A stretch of 64,000 nt of DNA from Tomocerus qinae (Eukaryota; Arthropoda; Collembola; Entomobryomorpha; Tomoceridae), in the NCBI GenBank assembly GCA_020055645.1, contig CM034546.1:47616001-47680000 (forward strand), given 5' to 3'. Of this stretch, positions 58,101 to 64,000 are shown one piece after another (position 1 is the first letter of the stretch; each line of letters starts with the position of its first letter). The translations under genes were made by a program, and so were the position numbers. Below the pieces are notes generated by a model. The model was not told the origin of the DNA, made no database searches, and saw nothing but the letters and a program-made list of their open reading frames with translations.

Positions 58101-58736
58101 AAGGATAATTAAATGTGCTCTAACATAAATTAGTGTATCAATACATAAAAATTGATTTGAATAAGAGACAGTTGGTTGTAGACTCATTTGATATAATTCC
58201 GTTTAAAAATATTATTACAGAATGTATGCTTACAGGAACGATTCCAGGAATTGGATAAAGACGAAAGCGCAACAAATAATTATTATAGAACCACGAAAAT
58301 GTTTTTAAAATAGCATAGCACTATTTGTTTACCACACGCATCTAAACAACATGCATAATAAATGTAGGTTTTTTGCATAGGTAGGTAGGCACAATGTTTC
58401 TGGACAATAAGATTACCTTTATTCCCGACGTAAGCTTACAAACACATGAAGTTCATTAGATAATAATTCATCAAAAAATTATTCAATATCACGTTTGGTT
58501 GTTACAGAAAGAGATGAGGGGTCACTACTCTGCTTTCAGTTTAACAGTGTGTCAATCATCTGTAAACTAAGTGTTAATATGGAATGGTGGAGAATGAAAT
58601 TACAGGCAAACGTATTTAAACCAAATAAGATACTTTTCGCAGTTTTTGCAGTTGGTTAAGAAGCTGATATAAAATTTGGTCACGATATATAAGCATTTCC
58701 TTATTTTTCTAATGCCTCATATAACTAATATATGTA

Positions 58737-58986
58737 CTGTCTAGCTTTATATAAATCCGAATGATGACCTCTAGTAACCCCATCGTTAACAAATATTTTT
58801 TGAGTACTATACTTCACACCAAATAACAGGAAACATACATCCTTCAGCGTCACATTTGACTGTAACCACAACAACATTATTTATTAAACCGAAATAAAAC
58901 AAATATTGATGAAAATATATTTGTTATGTGCGGAGCTAAATGGGATTACTACAGGTCACCATTCGGATTTTTATAAAGCTAGACAG
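58737..58986. mobile_element. mariner-like MITE with TA target duplication
   Basis: Ends CTGTCTAGCTTTATATAAAT and, mirrored, CTGTCTAGCTTTATAAAAAT, then CCGAATG.TGACCT in both. TA at 58735-58736 and 58987-58988. 250 bp, no gene. The empty site is visible in copy A near 21330. Confidence 0.75.
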
Positions 58987-59546
58987 TAATAATGCAAAAT
59001 GTTTTAATGAGATTTTGACGTAAGTACTTATACATTCCCGATCCTGTCACAAAGTGATAAATATTTGCATAGAGCCGGAAGCGAAACTAAAAATAATCTA
59101 TCCATACCAACCAGAGTTAGAGGCACTTACTTTTGAAATAAGAAATAATTTACGCAAATATTTTCCTCGTTAAACAACAAAATTGTTCGTTAGGAATTAA
59201 AAAAGAACTTGTTAGTTAACAAAAAATTATCAGAATTAACAAAAACCTCAATTTATTTTGTGCTAATAAATTTTTGAAAATTCGTAATACAATGGAACAA
59301 CTTTTTAATTTAGTGATATTTATAAATTAACATATTTTGCTATTTTTGCATTATAACGTTTTGGGTAATCATAATTAAATTAATAAAAATCAACATAAAT
59401 TACTTGGTATTACTGCGTCTATTTGATAAGTATACGACATAAACTAAAATAATAGGAACATAATAATTACTGCAAACGTTAACGAAATAAACGGTCAACT
59501 AAATGTAAATTTACAAATCTGCGACGACGGGAATATTAAAGAAGCT

Positions 59547-62503
59547 TTAAAATAGAGCCCCCTTGTCAGTGAACACAATTTTTAAATTACCAGTTAGCAA
59601 TTTATCCACAAAGTCTTCGCTGACGGCATCTGGTATTTCAAGGGCATGAGTAGGGGAAGATTTATCCGTTTCCTTGGTTTCCCTCGCTTTATCCATTTCC
59701 ATGATATCTGGAGATTCCATTACTTTCTTAGAGTTTGTCGATTTCGCTGTTTCCTCCTCAGTTTATTCTGCATTCTGACCGTCTTCCTCTTCTTCAGAAT
59801 GAATTTCTCCTTCTTCTAATTCCGATGTTTCGTAGATATTATTTTGTTGTGCAAACTGATCTTCTTTTTCCAATGGTACATGTGTCTTGCCTAAAGGAAT
59901 GTCGCTTTCTTTCAAATTCATTTCAATTCTATCTCGAGATTCTTTCCCATTTTCGGAAGCCGTTGAATCATTTATCACATTTTCAGAACGTGGCTTCTGC
60001 AATAAATTAAGAAAACATTTTCCTTAAGATTTTAAAGCACCGTTTAAAATATACCCTGGTAATAATTTTTTACTAACTATAGAAGGTAAAATTAATAGAG
60101 CCTCATCAGTGAGCCTCTACTCCTACAGTTACTAAAAAAATTTCGTTAGTTTACATTACAAATCTCGGAGGGATCTAATATTTTCCCTTGGACAGTAGCT
60201 TTTCTTCTTTAATGCCTTTGTCTTTCTAAGTGATTTTCTATGAGCGCAATATTTTCTGACCTTGGTATTTGTCTTAGAAACGGCAGAAGTCTCCAATTCC
60301 TTTACTTTTTTTGTTAAAGATGTCCAACTGAGTCTGCTGTTTTTCTTATGCGGAACAAACTTCGATTTATATTTTGCATCTTTGCACGAGACTAAATCAC
60401 TTTGTTTAGCATCACCAACAGTTGTGCTGACATCATCAGTTTCCAAAATGACACAATCATCATCGCTGTGGTTGACTTGCGTCTCTTCTATTTTTCGTTT
60501 TTGGGATTTTCTGTTTTTTCAAAACAATTTTAGCATATTGGGACTAAGACCAAGGTGGATTGAATGTTTCCATGGCTACGCCCTCAGGGGTTAAAGTAAC
60601 GACGTGCTCCAGAAAACTGGTTTCCGCCGACCAGTTTTTCCAACCATTTTCCTCCCATATTTCAATTCGGAAAACTGGTTGGGGAAATCAGTTTTCTGGA
60701 GTATGTCGTCCCCTTACCCTTGAAGGCGTAGCCATGGAAACATTTAAATCACCTTGAATAAGACAAAAATAATGAGCATGGTATGTTGCATATAAAAACA
60801 TACTTGCGGGTTGACTTCTTTTCTTCGTCGAACGATTCAGTGTTTTGGCCACATTTTTGTTTGATAAACTAAAAAGTACAAAAAGTAGTTAATATAATAT
60901 CATCAACCAAAAAAAATAATGGAATTTAATTGGGAGAAATAGTTAAATTGATATCAGAAATAATACACCAGCAAAACGAGAAAATATCTAACCTTAATTA
61001 CACTTATAATGAGATCGGCTTCCTTATAACAGTTGTTTTCATATAATGCAATAACATCTGGGGAAAGGGAAATGCTATCTTCATCGCCAGTACCATTAAC
61101 CCATGTACGGGTTAAAAATGCAATTTCCTTTTGAAATTGATCCTAAAAAGAAAATCCAAACACTTTAAAAAATTATAAAGGTAAGGACAAATGGTGGATT
61201 TATACCAACTAAAAGGCATAGGAGTTTGTTTACCAAATTAGCTAATTAAGATGAATTTAATTGATTGAAATCAAATATTTATATTAACTACAAGGCAGTG
61301 AATAGTGGATGTATAACCGTTAAAATATTTCAATCTGAAATACTTGACAATAAATTAATAATAAAAGCAAAATAACAGATTTTAATTGATTAAAATATAT
61401 AATATTAAATGAATTACGTTGTCAATTTCTTCCATAATGTCAGCTACCACTAAAATGGCCTTTATATCCACGAATGCCTTAAAATAAGAATCATTCGTTT
61501 CCCAAGGGATAATTGCTGGTTGGATGCTCTCAACAGCCGTAATTATATGAATAACAACAAAAGCTATCAGCCGAGATGACAGTTTCCATTCTGGGGACTC
61601 ACAAAAGTGAAATCCTATCTGAAAAGTATAAATATTTTCTAAAAACTATGTACATGAATGAAAATTGTAACAATAAAGCATACTTACTAGCATTGCTTCA
61701 ACTAGAAAGTCAGCAATTTTTTCGACGATTTGGCAACCAAACTTTTCGTACATAAAAAATGCTTCTTTCACAGCATTGACAAATGTATCCTTATCAGCTT
61801 TTAAAAACAGACTGAAAACTGTATTTTTGAATAAGTCCATGTGTTTTGCAATAGCAAGATTAGTATCAGAATCATCCGTCCCGAAATATTTCCATCGAAG
61901 CTTTCTAATGCATTTTTGATCCATGTTAAACCAATCTGGCCACCATTTACATCGGTGTTGGTAAAATTTAGCTAAATAGTTCTCCTTAGCTTGCGGTGCT
62001 AAAACATAAATGTAATTTAATTAATTCTAAAAAATAATTTTAATTGCTCTAGTGCTCAGAATTATCAGATGGTAGGTTTTAAGGAACTCCATCTCTGCAT
62101 ATGCCTACAAAATACTTAAAATGCACACAACTTAGAAAATAGCACAAAAGTGAGTATATAGAATTTTCAATAAATAATTTACTTTCGGAAATTTCATTTT
62201 GATCGATCAATTGAGAATCTAGTTGGACATCTTCTGGTAAAATTTGAACAGTTTCCTCACTAGTGTTAGGATTACTTTCATAATCTTCTAAATTAATGGT
62301 TGCATTTGGATCAAACTCTGGAAAAGAATGTTGAATAGGTCCACTTAAGTTTGCTAATTCCGGACTCAACTGTCCCGCTTCATTGACTCCGGCTTCTGGT
62401 ACATTCTCAAATTGGTTGTCACTTGGATCTACTGATTCTGTTAATGGGCAATCTTGCCAAATCCAATCATCAAGGCTAGCTGGAAAGTAACTTTTTGGCC
62501 GTA
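59547..62503 (-). CDS. Unrecognised seven-exon gene with in-frame stop in its last exon
   Basis: Minus-strand exons: 62503-62183, 61998-61688, 61618-61418, 61142-60993, 60868-60804, 60510-60156, 59996-59547. The first six join in phase with GT..AG sites; the 5' end lies beyond 62503 and was not found. Exons 2-3 encode a compact helical region (WKYFGTDDSDTNLAIAKH.., PEWKLSSRLIAFVVIHII..). Exon 6 is basic and holds DDDCVILETDD, which fits a SUMO-interacting motif. The exon 6 frame ends at 60156. Joining to the acidic last exon needs a weak phase-0 donor inside exon 6 (AAG|GTCAGA, about 60261), so the last link is uncertain. The last exon is open from 59996 to TAA at 59763-59765, then open in the same frame for 71 more codons to TAA at 59547. 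The charge pattern suggests a nuclear protein; no function assigned. Confidence 0.55.
60550..60756. mobile_element. Palindromic MITE in an intron of the preceding gene
   Basis: CAAGGTGGATTGAATGTTTC then CATGGCTACGCC at the left, mirrored by GGCGTAGCCATGG with AAACATTTAAATCACCTTG at the right, and inner pairs around CTCCAGAAAACTGG / CAGTTTTCTGGAG. About 207 bp. The open frame across it is an accident of the palindrome. Confidence 0.7.
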
Positions 62504-62960
62504 CTGGAAAAAACGATTTATTGACAGTAGTATGCTAAATGAAAGCTAAACAATATTATCAATCAGAACAATAATCATAATTGAGGAGCCGTATAAAAGA
62601 ACCTGGTATATCATAATGACCTCAAATAACAAATAAAAAATAAATTATTTACTATAGCCACAATTTTAAAAATATATGCAGGGTGTCTAAAATGAAACAT
62701 ACCAGTACTCACATATCAGCGAATAATCACTAGTTGTTTTTCAAAAAACAACTGCTAAATGTTTATCCTCATCAATTGTAACTCCAATAAATACATTGTT
62801 CATTTTAAATTGTGCGCTACCAAACAATGAATGCAGCAAATTGTCTATGGCTTTTACGAACGATACCTTTTGCGGATTAGTTTAAATCTAAAAAACTTAT
62901 ACTACATATTGATAAAAAATCTTACATTTATTTTCTGAAAAATTTAAAGACAAAAGTGCA
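62504..62960. other. Divergent intergenic region
   Basis: Lies between the minus-strand gene and the plus-strand transposase-like gene, so it should hold both promoters or a missing 5' exon. A minus-strand frame (about 62893-62740) is open for 45 codons around LLHSLFGSAQFKMNNVF and then stops. I could not connect it to 62503 with a convincing donor. Confidence 0.35.
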
Positions 62961-64000
62961 ATGAGTTCTCTATTGTGTTCCAGCGTCCTGATTAATCGTA
63001 ATTGTCAGAGTAAGCGCAAATTAAATATCGTAAGTTGGAAAAACATTAGGGCAAAAGTACGCAGAAATCATGGCCTTCAGTACGTTGCCACAAACAGTCA
63101 ACTTAAACCTGCCATTGAACCACCGGTAGAAGTAAGTTTAACTTTATAAACCAAAAATTTCACTCCTTTGTAAAAATTAAAATTTTATTATAGAAGTTAT
63201 AGCTAATATTTTTCTTGATTTATTTCAGAATAGGCTGTGCAATCTAACTTGCAGGAAACCTGGATGTGGGCAACTGGTTGACAGATTTTTCACCATTTTT
63301 AACGAGTTCTGGTCTTATGGCTCCTATGATATTCAAACGTCTATTTTAACCCGGTTAGTCAAGAAAGTTATGGTATCTCAAAGAAAGGTTGACGCAAGTC
63401 AAAGCAGAAGATGTTCATCGTACAAGTACTATTTACCCACTGAGGAAGGCATCGAGTTACAAGTTTGCCAACGTACATTTTTACGAGTGTTTGCGATTAA
63501 CAGAAGCCGTTTAGAACTGCTACAATCAAAAATATCGTCGGGGGGTTGATGTTTTTTGACGACCGTGGTAGGCACGATAACAGGCCCTTAAGATTATCAG
63601 CAAACATTAAAGACTCAATGGCGTCTCATATTGATATGTTTCCAACTTATTTAAGTCACTACCAAAGACAGGTAAGCATAATCTTTCGGGTTTATTAAAA
63701 GTAAAATTAAAATGTAATTCCATTTTCCCTTCTTAATACAGCATGGCGATCCCGTAAGAAAATATTTGAGCCGTGATCTGACCCTAGCAAAAATGTTTGA
63801 GCTGTATATGGCTGGCTATGGAGTAGAAGCTGAACCGTGGTTTTGGGCCTACAAGCAAATTATTCGTGAGAAAGGACTGCAGATAGGTAGCCCGAAAACT
63901 GACACGTGCTCAAAATGCGACGAGTTGAAAATTAACATTGATTCGTTGTTACGGCAAGGCAATCAAGAGGAGCTTGAGCAACTGTATCTGGAACGAACAG
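62961..64000 (+). pseudogene. Transposase-like gene, 5' part, frameshifted at a G6 run, runs off the window
   Basis: Exons: 62961-63131 (ATG 62961; donor GAA|GTAAGT), 63229-63671 (acceptor TTTATTTCAG; donor CAG|GTAAGC), 63743 to the edge (acceptor AATACAG). The chain has SWKNIRAKVRRNHG, a cysteine pair block (CNLTCRKPGCGQ), CQRTFLRVFAINRSRLELL, FDDRGRHDNRP, and KTDTCSKCDELK. This order of blocks is that of a large arthropod family of uncharacterised, transposase-derived proteins with an RNase H-like C-terminal part, which would lie beyond the edge. The frame breaks at 63540-63545 (six G): one more G would continue it. It could be a dead transposon gene, a domesticated gene with a null allele, or a homopolymer read error. 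The catalytic part is not visible here. Confidence 0.65.

Larger units (their letters stand above)
57690..59480. repeat. 5' flanking unit of receptor copy E
   Basis: Parallels 20210-21850 landmark by landmark, with one MITE inserted (58737-58986). The match ends near 59480 (AATAGGAACATAATAATTA), giving the right edge of the duplicated unit. Confidence 0.75.

Noticed and set aside
60560-60757. 65-codon plus-strand frame
   Set aside because: It coincides with the palindromic MITE at 60550-60756.
62740-62893. Minus-strand frame around LLHSLFGSAQF, faintly like a conserved block of Polinton-type capsid-associated proteins
   Set aside because: Only about 45 codons, no neighbouring Polinton genes, and it may instead be a 5' exon of the adjacent gene. 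Not enough to call either way.

Overview
This is eukaryotic DNA, AT-rich, with spliced genes (GT..AG introns), a divergent ionotropic receptor, an F-box/LRR gene, Toll-type LRR ectodomains, a non-LTR retrotransposon and many small inverted-repeat (MITE-like) insertions. An arthropod is the best reading. The F-box style and receptor repertoire make me lean to a springtail or another non-insect arthropod, but the sequence alone does not prove that.

Layout. 1-931 (minus): three exons of an unrecognised gene that runs off the left edge. 3572-6001 (minus): an F-box protein gene. 6-10 kb: mostly non-coding, with MITEs and a few weak exon-like stretches. 10836-13191 (plus): a single-exon ionotropic-receptor-like gene broken once at a T9 run. 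14464-57610 (all minus): a tandem array of five related receptor genes, A to E from left to right. 59547-62503 (minus): a seven-exon gene of unknown function with an in-frame stop near its 3' end. 62961-64000 (plus): the 5' part of a transposase-like gene running off the right edge.

The core of the window is the array. Each full copy has one large exon (signal peptide, about 15 LRRs, a cysteine-rich C-flank, a second cysteine-rich N-flank, more LRR, a second C-flank, one membrane segment) spliced to seven small exons encoding a juxtamembrane segment and a receptor-type tyrosine kinase. The ectodomain has the multi-cysteine-cluster layout of Toll, but a tyrosine kinase stands where Toll has TIR. 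The kinase has HSD instead of HRD and AIE instead of APE in every copy where those motifs survive. Copies B and E are open in all eight exons (1157 and 1087 residues by my exon model). A has a 7-bp deletion in the LRR exon. C has a 4-bp insertion and a 10-bp deletion in the LRR exon and lost everything 3' of exon 5. D is a remnant split by a 4.4-kb retrotransposon with a 14-bp target duplication. Each copy with an LRR exon has a TATA box about 70 bp before the ATG, and a conserved block about 0.5 kb further up once insertions are subtracted.

The array looks like a birth-and-death family of cell-surface receptors: ectodomains vary and gain or lose LRRs while kinase exons stay almost the same. 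An immune or ligand-sensing role is inference. The spaces between copies are filled with insertions whose target duplications can often be read because the uninterrupted paralogous site is also in the window: hAT-like (8 bp), MULE-like (9 bp, FLYWCH remnant), piggyBac-like (TTAA), Harbinger-like (TAA) and mariner-like (TA).
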